Below are positions 36,301 to 38,278 of a stretch of DNA of 40,183 nt, in pieces. Below the pieces are notes generated by a model. That model did not search any database and had not been told where the DNA came from. It saw nothing but the letters and a program-made list of their open reading frames with translations. Position 1 is the stretch's first letter. Each line of letters starts with the position of its first letter. Location: contig BMAT01012187.1 of the NCBI GenBank assembly GCA_019649035.1, positions 235,011 to 275,193 on the forward strand, read 5' to 3'. The position numbers were made by a program, and so were the translations under genes. Source of the stretch: Elysia marginata (lineage: Eukaryota; Mollusca; Gastropoda; Plakobranchidae).

Positions 36301-37020
36301 TCGGTTTGGCTTTCTTTCCTGTCTTTGTCTGCCTCCCAGTGTCTCTTTTTTTTTCTTCTTTTTAGTTTGTTAGTCTATTACTCTCTCTTTCTACCTAGTC
36401 TCCCTTGCCCCTTTTTTCCATCCAGTCTTTGTCTTAGTTTCAATAGCAAGTCATCTTACAGTTGTTTCCTATTTTTTAAAATCAAGACGTCCCTTTTGCA
36501 TTTAATTTTCAATTCAAGTCTGAACCTCATTGGGTCTTGCCAATTAACATTCAGAACCAATATAAAACAGCATATGTACGTAACTTTATGTCCATTTTTT
36601 CTTATTACCAATTACTAATATTACCTAAAAAAATAAATCATCGTTATTTTATGCAACTTTCATTTTGTTCAACTGCTGAAAGAAAATATTCACACTTTTA
36701 AGTATCATAATTAGCATTCATCATTTAGACTTAGAGTTCGAGCAAGGTTTGAAGAATATCTTTTTACAAATTCACAATTTCTCATCACTTCTATCCTTTT
36801 TACACCAATTTTAGATTTATTAGTGATAATGTTGTTATTTGTTTTGTTTTTACATCATTAGGCTGTCACAAACCCAGATATAGCAGCTCGGAAGAAGATC
36901 CGCCACAACTTGAAAAAGAGAGAAACCAGAAAACGAAAGCTTGCTGAGAAAAAGCCACACAAGAGAGTGAAGAAGAATAAGTTATCAATATTGAATGTGA
37001 AAGTGGATGAGGATGATTGA
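171..37020 (+). CDS. UTP20: UTP20 (DRIM), SSU processome HEAT-repeat component; 5'-partial, 50 exons
   Basis: UTP20 is a very large nucleolar alpha-solenoid protein of the U3-containing SSU processome, required for pre-rRNA cleavages leading to 18S rRNA. Joining the 50 exons listed below gives 2401 residues plus TGA, with every junction GT-AG and in phase. Collinear matches to the human protein run throughout: DCIMTYKSAHLLPYREN near 550, DFFENIRHIQIHKRSRALRR across exons 27-28, ELFGHVAEEKEV in exon 33, MLDPLVPTMKHLL in exon 36, IWSHVTSHL across exons 44-45 and NPDIAARKK in exon 50. The body is amphipathic helical repeats. Acidic linkers lie near residues 440-480, 855-870 and 1330-1410, and a Lys/Arg-rich tail at 2330-2395 fits nucleolar localisation and RNA binding. 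Human UTP20 is 2785 residues, so about 400-450 N-terminal residues lie upstream. No premature stop or frameshift is needed. Family identity is very secure; a few splice sites are less so. Confidence 0.96.
1041..1169 (+). CDS. UTP20: UTP20 exon 2 of window
   Basis: Acceptor ACAATCAG, donor GAG|GTGAGT. The split Arg codon joins to TKNNNGVAVYVETQL. It ends in LWGFVVCLPHLR, matching human SWAALVVLPHIR, a helix pair of the N-terminal solenoid. Residues 59-102. Confidence 0.9.
1170..2683. other. Introns 2 and 3 (exon 3 between them), nothing further recognised
   Basis: Apart from exon 3 (1800-1882) this AT-rich stretch shows no convincing repeat, RNA gene or conserved coding signal. Confidence 0.6.
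1800..1882 (+). CDS. UTP20: UTP20 exon 3 of window
   Basis: Acceptor TTTTGATAG, donor TAG|GTAAGT. Encodes VTKSLDICAKVWTPLFETLK. Residues 102-130. It leaves one base for the next exon. Confidence 0.85.
2684..2798 (+). CDS. UTP20: UTP20 exon 4 of window
   Basis: Acceptor TCTCTTTCAG, donor GAA|GTGAGT. Encodes VIEILSVLNQTLRSM and ends CEDVLKMLK. Residues 130-168; amphipathic helices with no catalytic motif. Confidence 0.88.
3186..3327 (+). CDS. UTP20: UTP20 exon 5 of window
   Basis: Acceptor CCTTCCAACAG, donor AAT|GTAAGG. Encodes YQPSFCPVLQLLDFYLSF and LLHELYPLLEQNL, corresponding to human LTDLYYQRLAL...LMELFPKLQANI. Residues 168-215; ends in phase 0. Confidence 0.9.
3970..4217. mobile_element. 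TA-flanked MITE with ~31-bp inverted repeats
   Basis: In intron 5. Both ends read CGTCAAGCCTCTA inward, followed after two mismatched bases by TTTTTGGCCTAAGTCA. A TA dinucleotide flanks each end (3968-3969 and 4218-4219). Size, TIRs and TA target fit a non-autonomous Tc1/mariner-type element. The interior has no coding capacity. The GCCTAAGTCA word occurs again internally near 4122, and the left TIR continues into a small hairpin (GGCCTAAG, GGCTTAGCC). Confidence 0.85.
4329..4391 (+). CDS. UTP20: UTP20 exon 6 of window
   Basis: Short 63-nt exon, phase 0 at both ends: VRLLTCHIFSLFPFKLQDYGD, similar to human IRLLTIRILNHFDVQLPE. Acceptor TTTCTTTAAG, donor GAT|GTAAGT. Residues 216-236. Confidence 0.88.
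4442..4464. repeat. (TTG)n microsatellite
   Basis: Short TTGTTG run shortly after exon 6. Confidence 0.8.
4981..5130 (+). CDS. UTP20: UTP20 exon 7 of window
   Basis: Acceptor TGTCTTTTAG. Encodes DIVRESAFKAMWKAEQMEPT and VHNYRDKLIHLRKMEHD, matching human TVNDYREKLLHLRKLRHD. The donor is ambiguous: I used AAG|GTCTCC at 5130, but TCT|GTGAAG at 5124 is a better donor and also keeps phase 0, removing only Val-Lys. Residues 237-286. Confidence 0.85.
5601..5700. mobile_element. Terminal fragment of a TIR element (shared with 39292-39428)
   Basis: In intron 7. It ends GAGGGGTTCCACTG; the reverse complement CAGTGGAACCCCTC is a pogo/Tigger-like terminus. The part 5601-5655 (GTTAAATTACTATACCCATA onward) is strongly similar to 39373-39428. 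Only one terminus was found, so the fragment may be truncated or may extend left towards about 5200. Confidence 0.55.
5933..6089 (+). CDS. UTP20: UTP20 exon 8 of window
   Basis: Acceptor CATTGCAG, donor TGCG|GTAAAC. Encodes ACLLFVLGNKYWNFKLLWEP then TKEFWDIMLAQLNLAA, matching human LLGMLYINFSALWDPV...KQFWKVYYEHLEKAA. Residues 287-339. Confidence 0.92.
6479..6707 (+). CDS. UTP20: UTP20 exon 9 of window
   Basis: Acceptor CATTCAG, donor CAG|GTAAAG. Begins with an acidic stretch (QEEMLEENENSD). It then gives FLNYRMQLWKTLKKFPEK, matching human FRFLLWRALTKFPERV, and ends LCQLYLQFLR. Residues 339-415. Confidence 0.93.
6833..6883. repeat. A-rich / GAA microsatellite
   Basis: Poly-A followed by AAGAAGAAG and AAAAGAAAAG in intron 9. 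Simple sequence only. Confidence 0.85.
7230..7493 (+). CDS. UTP20: UTP20 exon 10, acidic then basic linker
   Basis: Acceptor TTGTTGCAG, donor TAA|GTGAGT. A low-complexity linker: DDVDNDPEEDDNNSDDGEDD followed by GRGGRGKKKSRVK. Human UTP20 has an equivalent acidic stretch and KKK-rich segment at the same place, just before the AHLQVF motif. Residues 415-503; likely disordered. Confidence 0.92.
7531..7706. mobile_element. Short CAG-ended repeat, copy 1 of a 4-copy family
   Basis: In intron 10. It starts TA|CAGTGGAATCCATACAATTC; the other end reads CAGAGTCCAGTCAGACATTT on the minus strand. The 3' part (7660-7706) aligns with 31636-31681, 35750-35797 and 38232-38278 through a shared TTCCCATGG...GAAATATCC core. 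Probable non-autonomous DNA transposon. Confidence 0.6.
7995..8085 (+). CDS. UTP20: UTP20 exon 11 of window
   Basis: Acceptor CTCTCTCCAG, donor GAT|GTAAGC. Encodes SLLAHLDVFAQFKKQRAMFN, equivalent to human LIAHLQVFSKFSNPRALY. This opens the best-conserved 'down-regulated in metastasis' region of the family. Residues 503-533. Confidence 0.93.
8626..8711 (+). CDS. UTP20: UTP20 exon 12 of window
   Basis: Acceptor TTTCAACAG, donor CAG|GTTAGT. Encodes FLKHRNASIQKTAFDCIMTY, matching human QMVQKITLDCIMTYKHPHVLPY. One of the strongest family signatures in the window. Residues 534-562. Confidence 0.95.
8731..8990. repeat. ~100-bp direct duplication (two copies, ~151 bp apart)
   Basis: In intron 12. 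AACAATATTTTTAAGTTTTA begins copy 1 at 8731 and copy 2 at 8882. Both continue through AGCCCAAGGTTAAAAA and GAAATTATTGGGTAGTTC to CTTTATTTTCC and AAGCTGC. A few substitutions and small indels separate the copies. Confidence 0.85.
9514..9639 (+). CDS. UTP20: UTP20 exon 13 of window
   Basis: Acceptor TTATTTCAG; weak donor GAG|GTGGGG. Encodes ENFNRLLDDKTFKSEITLFS, matching human ENLQRLLEDRSFKEEIVHFS, and ends EGLLPVLMR (human DLFPILMR). Residues 562-604. Confidence 0.94.
9969..10216 (+). mobile_element. tRNA-derived SINE with intact promoter boxes and TSDs
   Basis: In intron 13, sense to the gene. The head carries a Pol III A box TAGCTCAGTTGG (9980-9991) and a B box GGTTCGAGCC (10023-10032), spaced as in a tRNA. 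The ~170-bp body is unrelated to tRNA and ends in an AT-rich tail. Perfect 13-bp target duplications ATGCATATACATG flank it (9956-9968 and 10217-10229). The acceptor and T-stems do not pair, so this is a SINE rather than a functional tRNA gene. Confidence 0.9.
10347..10513 (+). CDS. UTP20: UTP20 exon 14 of window
   Basis: Acceptor TACCGTAG, donor CAG|GTCAGA. Encodes ILYGKMHGKTGNDTAGKANS, matching human ILYGRMKNKTGSKTQGKSAS, then RRAIVFGFLSGCQPHEQ. Residues 604-660. Confidence 0.95.
10737..10779. other. Assembly gap (N run)
   Basis: 43 unknown bases in intron 14. The protein alignment is continuous across this intron, so no exon seems hidden. Confidence 0.99.
10944..11022 (+). CDS. UTP20: UTP20 exon 15 of window
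   Basis: Acceptor CTCGACAG, donor AGG|GTGAGA. Encodes DPVKMVSETRATLNLRKMIP, a diverged equivalent of the human segment ending LSKVLPLGRQHG. It aligns without a gap across the intron that contains the assembly gap, so no exon appears to be lost there. Residues 660-686. Confidence 0.88.
11640..11835 (+). CDS. UTP20: UTP20 exon 16 of window
   Basis: Acceptor TCTTTACAG; donor CAG|GTTTGC is non-optimal. Encodes MLNTLQTVTKRWGHRLGEFS and ends IKLLKSLRHTVINRITQ, aligning with human ILNSLEIVLKNISHLI...PLKNLRRLGIKMVTDI. Residues 686-751. Confidence 0.92.
11836..12769. other. Intron 16, nothing recognised
   Basis: 934 bp of AT-rich sequence with a short ATTATTATTATT run near 12630. No transposon ends or RNA gene could be supported. 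Confidence 0.6.
12770..12847 (+). CDS. UTP20: UTP20 exon 17 of window
   Basis: Phase 0 at both ends. Acceptor TTTATTTAG, donor CAT|GTAAGT. Encodes FFETYEDLDYSSNDLEAIFQ and ends ASVWPH, matching human FLDWESYQF...EIDAVFHGAVWPQ. Residues 752-777. Confidence 0.92.
13292..13525 (+). mobile_element. Decayed tRNA-like SINE (probable)
   Basis: In intron 17. A tRNA-like head reads TACCTCAGTAGATAAGGTGG (13299 onward, A-box-like). It is followed about 40 nt later by CCACTTTCAATCCCCAG (B-box-like). A ~170-bp tail contains GGCGGTGAGGAAAGC and CATGCTGAGAATATTGAGG. Boxes are mutated and no target duplication was found, so it is older than the SINE at 9969. Boundaries are approximate. Confidence 0.55.
13603..13682 (+). 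CDS. UTP20: UTP20 exon 18 of window
   Basis: Acceptor CATCTTACAG, donor AAG|GTGAGA. Encodes HHPTPLLKLLLFWSQHSR, matching human YSPTPLLKLISIWSRNAR. Residues 778-804. Confidence 0.93.
13942..14030. repeat. Two copies of a TATCATAYATGATA palindrome
   Basis: In intron 18. TATCATACATGATA (13942-13955) and an 18-nt perfect palindrome TGTATCATATATGATACA (14007-14024). Each is followed by a TGGRCA-like word and an AGG(G)ATAA word, suggesting a ~68-bp direct duplication of a palindromic unit. Confidence 0.7.
14345..14574 (+). CDS. UTP20: UTP20 exon 19 of window
   Basis: Acceptor CTCTTCAG, donor CAG|GTATTT. Encodes FLPLLGHKK then VIAVLEILANIVQ, like human YFPLLAKQK...SIVMDIVDDLLN. An acidic insert DDEEDKEEEGGD precedes PLPEPFVFPHT. 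Residues 804-881. Confidence 0.92.
14982..15053 (+). CDS. UTP20: UTP20 exon 20 of window
   Basis: Acceptor GATCCATAG, donor CTG|GTATGC. Encodes PLISEVKPYKSKVDEHFKPK. A poorly conserved linker joined to exon 21 by a 65-bp intron. Residues 881-905. Confidence 0.78.
15119..15266 (+). CDS. UTP20: UTP20 exon 21 of window
   Basis: Acceptor ACTTTTCAG. Encodes DLLLLPYVPKLLSYLKKSLS, matching human LILPHVPAILQYLSKTTIS, and ends LVELKILAK (human SKELGILSK). The donor AAA|GTACTC is weak but is the only placement that restores the conserved ILAKMSRLV junction. Residues 905-954. Confidence 0.9.
15701..15791 (+). CDS. UTP20: UTP20 exon 22 of window
   Basis: Acceptor TTTTCCATAG, donor CAG|GTTATT. Encodes MSRLVTAPEDCRTLCDLLVP then YLSRGTVLTQ, like human ISKFMKDKEQSSVLITLLLPFLHRG. 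Residues 954-984. Confidence 0.9.
16430..16503 (+). CDS. UTP20: UTP20 exon 23 of window
   Basis: Long CT-rich tract then TTTCTGCAG; donor CAA|GTAAGA. Encodes EIEENTLLSLTNLMQHIEET, similar to human DTEVDILVTVQNLLKHC. Residues 985-1009. Confidence 0.9.
16987..17110 (+). CDS. UTP20: UTP20 exon 24 of window
   Basis: Acceptor TTTTTTGCAG, donor AAG|GTAAGC. Encodes PVAQLFAVVERRESRNLLCK, matching human PIAKLFSVIKNKLSRKLLCTVF. Residues 1009-1050. Confidence 0.94.
17492..17647 (+). CDS. UTP20: UTP20 exon 25 of window
   Basis: 156 nt, phase 0 at both ends. Acceptor TTTCTTTAG, donor GCT|GTGAGA. Encodes LNAWDKRRAEEPDYLVRLEA then ILLPVIYNSCHFIYA, matching human LNAFDQRHLDDINFDVRFET...LIPVMHNCFYNL. Residues 1051-1102. 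Confidence 0.95.
17648..18456. other. Intron 25, G-rich tract, otherwise nothing recognised
   Basis: Contains a G-rich run (17797-17819: several GGGG/GGGGGG blocks that could form a quadruplex). Open frames on both strands at 17800-18140 are not conserved-looking. Confidence 0.55.
18457..18612 (+). CDS. UTP20: UTP20 exon 26 of window
   Basis: 156 nt, phase 0 at both ends. Acceptor CAACATAG, donor GAG|GTAAAG. Encodes DDLSIRDNSTNCLVKIVQRL, like human GDMSLSDNASMCLMSIIKKL, then LVPQVKLGIRHKSE. Residues 1103-1154. Confidence 0.94.
18613..19311. other. Intron 26, nothing recognised
   Basis: AT-rich; no repeat, RNA or coding signal seen. Confidence 0.6.
19312..19449 (+). CDS. UTP20: UTP20 exon 27 of window
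   Basis: Phase 0 at both ends. Acceptor TTTTATCAG, donor CAG|GTCAGT. Encodes AVRHEFLAVLQSLVVNCKDH and ends DPEADFFENIRHIQ, nearly identical to human DPEMDFFENMKHIQ. Residues 1155-1200. Confidence 0.96.
19811..20082 (+). CDS. UTP20: UTP20 exon 28 of window
   Basis: Acceptor TTCTGATAG, donor CAG|GTATGG. Begins IHKRSRALRRMYKHL (human IHRRARALKKLAKQL) and contains DAAIDLLGAVCRQLPWPHYL (human TAATEIIGAICKHLSWSAYM). Second-longest exon. Residues 1201-1291. Confidence 0.96.
20083..20792. other. Intron 28, nothing recognised
   Basis: AT-rich with a short ATTATTGATTATTATTATC run near 20215. No further structure found. Confidence 0.6.
20793..20896 (+). CDS. UTP20: UTP20 exon 29 of window
   Basis: Acceptor TTCTGCACAG, donor ACG|GTGAGT. 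Encodes IIVALLDAFHFDLRN, matching human VIVLEAFHFDHK. It then enters the variable linker (KILQHTQKTN). Residues 1291-1326. Confidence 0.93.
21307..21617 (+). CDS. UTP20: UTP20 exon 30, long acidic linker
   Basis: Longest exon (311 nt). Acceptor TTGAATCCAG, donor CGG|GTATAA. The first ~80 residues are Glu/Asp-rich (PEDLVGEDGEEMMEVAGEVA). The exon ends AATRIHKMISLSLIPQLHRV, equivalent to human TITGDILPRLHKCL. Human UTP20 also has a long acidic spacer here. Residues 1326-1429. Confidence 0.92.
21979..22118 (+). CDS. UTP20: UTP20 exon 31 of window
   Basis: Acceptor CAATCCAG, donor TGG|GTGAGA. Encodes DDEHKLVKSKYPEDEEILRV, then PIALALIKLLQSLP, matching human EEEHKLVKSKVVNDEEVVRVPLAFAMVKLMQSLP. 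Residues 1430-1476. Confidence 0.97.
22205..22460. repeat. Direct duplication in intron 31 (offset ~150 bp)
   Basis: The word (A)ATTATTTTAATTG, then a poly-A/AAAACAAAACAA stretch, then ATATTGTCAG and a TAAACTCC/TAACTTGC end, occurs from about 22205 and again from about 22355. Copies have diverged by substitutions and indels. Confidence 0.7.
22867..23023 (+). CDS. UTP20: UTP20 exon 32 of window
   Basis: Acceptor CGATTTCAG, donor CAG|GTTAGC. Encodes ILLKICNFLRSRSRDVRTTA, matching human ILLKVCALLKNRAQEIRDIA, and ends VLTRGYQ (human TLVRGYQ). Residues 1476-1528. Confidence 0.97.
23024..23731. other. Intron 32, nothing recognised
   Basis: AT-rich intron; long T-runs near 23620. No repeats or RNA genes could be supported. 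Confidence 0.6.
23732..23998 (+). CDS. UTP20: UTP20 exon 33 of window
   Basis: Phase 0 at both ends. Acceptor TTCATTGTCAG, donor AAT|GTAGGT. Contains LHVLSFTVHHLLKSL, ELFGHVAEEKEV and GYDAYGILARCI (human VHVLTFTVHMLLQGL, ELFGAVAEEKEV, SYDSYEILGKFV). The most diagnostic exon of the window. Residues 1529-1617. Confidence 0.98.
24529..24701 (+). CDS. UTP20: UTP20 exon 34 of window
   Basis: Acceptor CTTGTATAG, donor CAA|GTTAGT. Encodes KAETLLHKVAVGLSSNPSIP, aligning with human KVHETLRRITVGLIVNQEM. It ends in a Gln-rich linker (LLQQTAQGQDSK). Residues 1618-1675. Confidence 0.93.
24702..25625. other. First part of intron 34 (longest intron, 1215 bp)
   Basis: Moderately less AT-rich at 24770-24880 and 25250-25320, possibly old repeat debris, but no ends or coding similarity were recognised. 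The minisatellite at 25626 follows. Confidence 0.55.
25626..25860. repeat. Degenerate pyrimidine-rich minisatellite
   Basis: In intron 34. An imperfect unit of roughly 25-30 bp built on TTTGCCT...TGTTCACCTTTCC repeats about eight times. It ends just upstream of exon 35 and may contribute to that exon's polypyrimidine environment. Confidence 0.65.
25917..26073 (+). CDS. UTP20: UTP20 exon 35 of window
   Basis: The acceptor is an AGAG repeat; cutting after the first AG (25916) keeps frame. Donor CAG|GTAGGT. Encodes PESCLLLEAAAPRGGTKPKA, like human PQSCLLLPPTPVRGGQKA, then KTNVHLLIEFGLQ (human KTNMHIFIESGLR). Residues 1675-1727. Confidence 0.95.
26551..26667 (+). CDS. UTP20: UTP20 exon 36 of window
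   Basis: 117 nt, phase 0 at both ends. Acceptor TGTATTCCAG, donor AAG|GTAAAA. Encodes LLYNWLKKES and HLQMLDPLVPTMKHLLTDVH, matching human VLEMLDPFVSLLIDCLGSMDVK. Residues 1728-1766. Confidence 0.95.
27017..27076. repeat. Two perfect 30-bp tandem copies
   Basis: In intron 36. Units at 27017-27046 and 27047-27076 are identical; each starts and ends with an AATCTGCG word around AAAAATCACT. Confidence 0.95.
27256..27426 (+). CDS. UTP20: UTP20 exon 37 of window
   Basis: 171 nt, phase 0 at both ends. Acceptor GCTTACAG, donor AAG|GTAAGT. Encodes MRCLSWLLHFPLPSLKKNIK, matching human LQCLIWVLRFPLPSIETK, and ends LITMCFK (human LVVNCFK). Residues 1767-1823. Confidence 0.96.
28018..28149 (+). CDS. UTP20: UTP20 exon 38 of window
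   Basis: 132 nt, phase 0 at both ends. Acceptor CTCTGCAG, donor AAG|GTAGGG. Encodes AVTVLVRDVPYHQITEQQLQ then VLLTYCEEDLY, matching human CVTILVKKVKSYQITEKQLQVLLAYAEEDIY. Residues 1824-1867. Confidence 0.97.
28150..28958. other. Intron 38, nothing recognised
   Basis: Contains a less AT-rich block at about 28360-28660 (ATATCGCAATTTTTGCC and GATATCTCAATTTTCG words) that may be repeat-derived. No TIRs or target duplication found. Confidence 0.5.
28959..29069 (+). CDS. UTP20: UTP20 exon 39 of window
   Basis: 111 nt, phase 0 at both ends. Acceptor TTCCCCAG, donor CAG|GTATTA. Encodes AILSRKLDIPQLHQVMDRLF and ends NVRLQSRQ, matching human AILSRKLLVPEIDEVMRKVS...RVQCRQ. Residues 1868-1904. Confidence 0.97.
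29359..29508 (+). CDS. UTP20: UTP20 exon 40 of window
   Basis: 150 nt, phase 0 at both ends. Acceptor GTATGTTAG, donor ACA|GTAAGT. Encodes VLLHYLMNYPLGKNLKKNLQ, matching human VFLKYILDYPLGDKLRPNLE. Residues 1905-1954. Confidence 0.97.
29971..30090 (+). CDS. UTP20: UTP20 exon 41 of window
   Basis: 120 nt, phase 0 at both ends. Acceptor CTTCCTCCAG, donor AAG|GTGATC. Encodes KILNNHCPRFFTALAMASFN then LITVALKSLIGK, matching human LLHENCGMFFIPLCLMTIN...MTIKSLLGK. Residues 1955-1994. Confidence 0.95.
30523..30585 (+). CDS. UTP20: UTP20 exon 42 of window
   Basis: Short 63-nt exon, phase 0 at both ends. Acceptor TTAATCCAG, donor GAT|GTAAGT. Encodes DLKRRKALFADVITWMKSDD, aligning with human SLEKKDWLFDMVTTWF. 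Residues 1995-2015. Confidence 0.93.
30867..30992 (+). CDS. UTP20: UTP20 exon 43 of window
   Basis: 126 nt, phase 0 at both ends. Acceptor TCCCCAG, donor TAT|GTAAGG. Encodes GCQVCGLFVEVEGGKFQFYV, matching human AALICGLFVESEGVDFEKRL. Residues 2016-2057. Confidence 0.96.
31353..31506 (+). CDS. UTP20: UTP20 exon 44 of window
   Basis: Acceptor CTTCCACAG, donor GGA|GTGAGT. An acidic start (HVEEEVEAEDASKTEQRD) leads into LAVLNLALKVVRELGVV and FADDLEQIW, completing to IWSHV in exon 45 (human SKIWSHV). Residues 2058-2109. Confidence 0.94.
31525..31681. mobile_element. Short repeat, copy 2 of the 4-copy family
   Basis: In intron 44, beginning within about 20 bp of the exon 44 donor. The 3' part (31636-31681) matches the family core (TTCATGGGGATTGAAATATC, then TGAACTGGACG). 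The left part (TATCTGAACCTGTTTAATTT) resembles copy 1 at 7545-7585. The left boundary is approximate. Confidence 0.5.
32345..32592 (+). CDS. UTP20: UTP20 exon 45 of window
   Basis: Acceptor CCCCTCAG, donor GCT|GTAAGC. Encodes HVTSHLLYPHIQVRLAASQL, then LGLMLSAWEPAQVV, matching human [26 protein letters not shown]. A Gln/Glu/Lys-rich linker (QPQQQHQRP) fills the second half and looks disordered. Residues 2109-2191. Confidence 0.95.
32906..32977 (+). CDS. UTP20: UTP20 exon 46 of window
   Basis: 72 nt, phase 0 at both ends. Acceptor CTTTAACAG, donor CAG|GTATAT. Encodes ASSICQQLKSPSLDDALATQ, like human SLASCHQLHSKFLDQSLGEQ. Residues 2192-2215. Confidence 0.93.
33102..33890. mobile_element. 789-bp TA-flanked element with pogo/Tigger-like termini
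   Basis: In intron 46. The left end TAGTAGTATCCGGTTAAAGG and the right end, read inward, CAGTAGTATCTGGTTAAACG form imperfect TIRs of about 25 bp. Both are flanked by TA (33100-33101, 33891-33892). A GCGTGYRTTTA word recurs near both ends (33147, 33163, 33761, 33780, 33851, 33866). The interior includes a G-tract at 33375 and no recognisable transposase. Likely a non-autonomous pogo/Tigger-type relic. Confidence 0.8.
34241..34375 (+). CDS. UTP20: UTP20 exon 47 of window
   Basis: 135 nt, phase 0 at both ends. Acceptor TGCCTGCAG, donor AGG|GTAAGT. Encodes AVKILLYLARLAE, then LVWLAKRVIKEANMEVVN, like human LLFAAKVLYLLELY...LLWLIQKLSRIAKLEAA. The acidic insert of the human protein between these two motifs is absent. 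Residues 2216-2260. Confidence 0.95.
34376..35152. other. Intron 47, nothing recognised
   Basis: No repeat or RNA gene could be supported. Minus-strand open frames here lack conserved character. Confidence 0.6.
35153..35273 (+). CDS. UTP20: UTP20 exon 48 of window
   Basis: Acceptor TTTGTTCAG, donor AAG|GTAGGG. Encodes HLFKWVAAVGVSLQPSSVEL, then PVVLPAVQRELAD, matching human CIFKFLGAVAMDLGIDKVKP...PLFRELNS. Residues 2261-2301. Confidence 0.94.
35735..35797. mobile_element. Short repeat, copy 3 of the 4-copy family (3' part)
   Basis: In intron 48. AGTTAAAATTTATTCCCATG then GGTTTGAAATATCC and ACTGGGCTG|TA, matching the right end of copies 1, 2 and 4. The left end was not identified. Confidence 0.55.
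36010..36155 (+). CDS. UTP20: UTP20 exon 49 of window
   Basis: Acceptor TAACGCAG, donor GAG|GTAAGT. Encodes LAQEVTDLLKKQVGLDVFTG, matching human LSQEIIELLKKLVGLESFSL, then AFASSQQKRFEKKEVRKR. It begins the basic C-terminal tail. Residues 2301-2349. Confidence 0.96.
36225..36420. repeat. CT-rich simple sequence
   Basis: Long CTCTCT/TTCTCC tract in intron 49. It gives open frames rich in Ser, Leu and Phe that are compositional artefacts. Confidence 0.8.
36862..37020 (+). CDS. UTP20: UTP20 exon 50, terminal exon with stop
   Basis: Acceptor CATCATTAG. Encodes VTNPDIAARKKIRHNLKKRE (human FVTNPDIAAKKKMKKHK), followed by repeated Lys/Arg clusters, and ends VDEDD then TGA at 37018-37020. The basic clusters resemble bipartite nuclear/nucleolar localisation signals. 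Residues 2350-2401. Confidence 0.97.
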   Translation, partial: AVTNPDIAARKKIRHNLKKRETRKRKLAEKKPHKRVKKNKLSILNVKVDEDD

Positions 37021-37300
37021 ATTTACTGTTGATCAATGTAGAAAGTGAGACTGAAAGTGAAAATGTTGTGGTTAAATGCTTATATGTTTGTCTGGTTTTT
37101 TTTCCTAACTGCAGTTTCTTTCATATTTACTAAAAATTAAATCAGACTGAGAGTGATATGTTTTTAAGAATGAATGAATACCATAGTAAAATGATGTATT
37201 ATCCTCTAAAATTTTAATGTTTTGAACATTTTTGGTTGACCTCCATATGATGCATTTATCAAAAGCTGTCAATTTTTAATAAAAGTTAGGCTTACCTTAG
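37021..37300 (+). other. UTP20: UTP20 3' UTR (approximate end)
   Basis: AT-rich non-coding sequence from the stop codon to the first polyadenylation signal and the expected cleavage site about 10-30 nt after it. The end is inferred, not seen. A longer isoform using a later signal cannot be excluded. Confidence 0.6.
37278..37283 (+). promoter_or_regulatory. AATAAA polyadenylation signal
   Basis: First canonical AATAAA downstream of the UTP20 stop codon, 258 nt after it, in TTTTTAATAAAAGTTAGG. Confidence 0.65.
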
Positions 37301-38120
37301 AGGTTTATATGATGAAATGTCATGCACATCACTGAGTTAATAGTCATTTTTGTTATTACATCCATCCATCTACTTTTATAGCTATACACTCATAAAGTCA
37401 GCGGCTAACAGATAGGATAATAATGCTCTATCAATTTTTTTCTCCCCGTTCCACCCAGTTTCATCTCTGCCTTGAAAGAAAATGTTTATTAATTTATCAA
37501 TAGTTCAATTCATTTTATTAATGCATGATAAAATAATTATGCAAGTTTATTTCATAAATAGTCCTAAATATTGTTAAGAATTTTTTTGTCTCTATTTAGG
37601 CAAAATATTTCTCCCCTCTTTAGTGGAGTAACATGCCTTTTTCTATACTGTAAATGCAAAACTTGAGAATCGAATTTTTGTTTTTGTTTTTGTTTTTTTT
37701 TTTTGCACAATGTACATGTCAAGTCAAAAATAATAGAACTGCTATATGTAAAATAGTAAATTTGAATTGAATTTGTAATTTTTATGTATATAAATACTCA
37801 TAAACTATAAAAAAATAGCCCTGCATTCTTTGGGAGTCGTATGTTAATAAGTCATGTAAAAAAAATGGTTGTTTTAAAATATTCATGATAAATGAAACAT
37901 ATAATATAAAACAAACCTGTCTTTCTTATAATTGTTTCTTCAGAAGCCATTATGTTTTGCTTTGAGCTTGTGTGAACATGGCTGTTTGTAAATGGAGCAA
38001 TATAGCCAGAGAGAGAGAGAGAGAGAGCGCTAGATTTTANNNTCTGCATATTGCATATTTGACCCAAAGCTTGGCTAGCCTCTTCAACACTCTTTCGAGT
38101 CTTCATAAAAGTTGCAAATA
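37301..38120. other. 3' flanking DNA, no gene recognised
   Basis: AT-rich, with a TTTTTGTTTTTG simple repeat near 37675 and the GA microsatellite. No conserved exon on either strand. Confidence 0.6.
38011..38029. repeat. (GA)n microsatellite next to a 3-N gap
   Basis: GAGAGA run followed by GCGCTAGATTTTA and the three unknown bases at 38040-38042. Confidence 0.85.
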
Positions 38121-38278
38121 CAGTCAACTCCAGATGATTCAAACTTGGATAAAATTAAACTTTTGCTTATTCTGAACTACATTCAGATTACCAAATTTTC
38201 TTTTTCTTTTGTAATGTGTAACAATAATTTGAAGCTAAATTTTCTTCCCAGTGGGTATTAAATATCCGAACTGAACTG
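38121..38278. mobile_element. 158-bp TA-flanked MITE, copy 4 of the 4-copy family
   Basis: In the 3' flank. The ends read inward CAGTCAACTCCAGATGATTC and CAGTTCAGTTCGGATATTTA, flanked by TA on both sides. The right half carries the same TTCCCAGTGGGTATT...AATATCCGAACTG core as the three intronic copies. This is the most complete copy. Confidence 0.7.

Noticed and set aside
36175..36618. 147-residue open frame downstream of exon 49
   Set aside because: It is produced by CT-rich simple sequence (Ser/Leu/Phe runs) within an intron. The spliced reading to exon 50 is clearly the conserved one.
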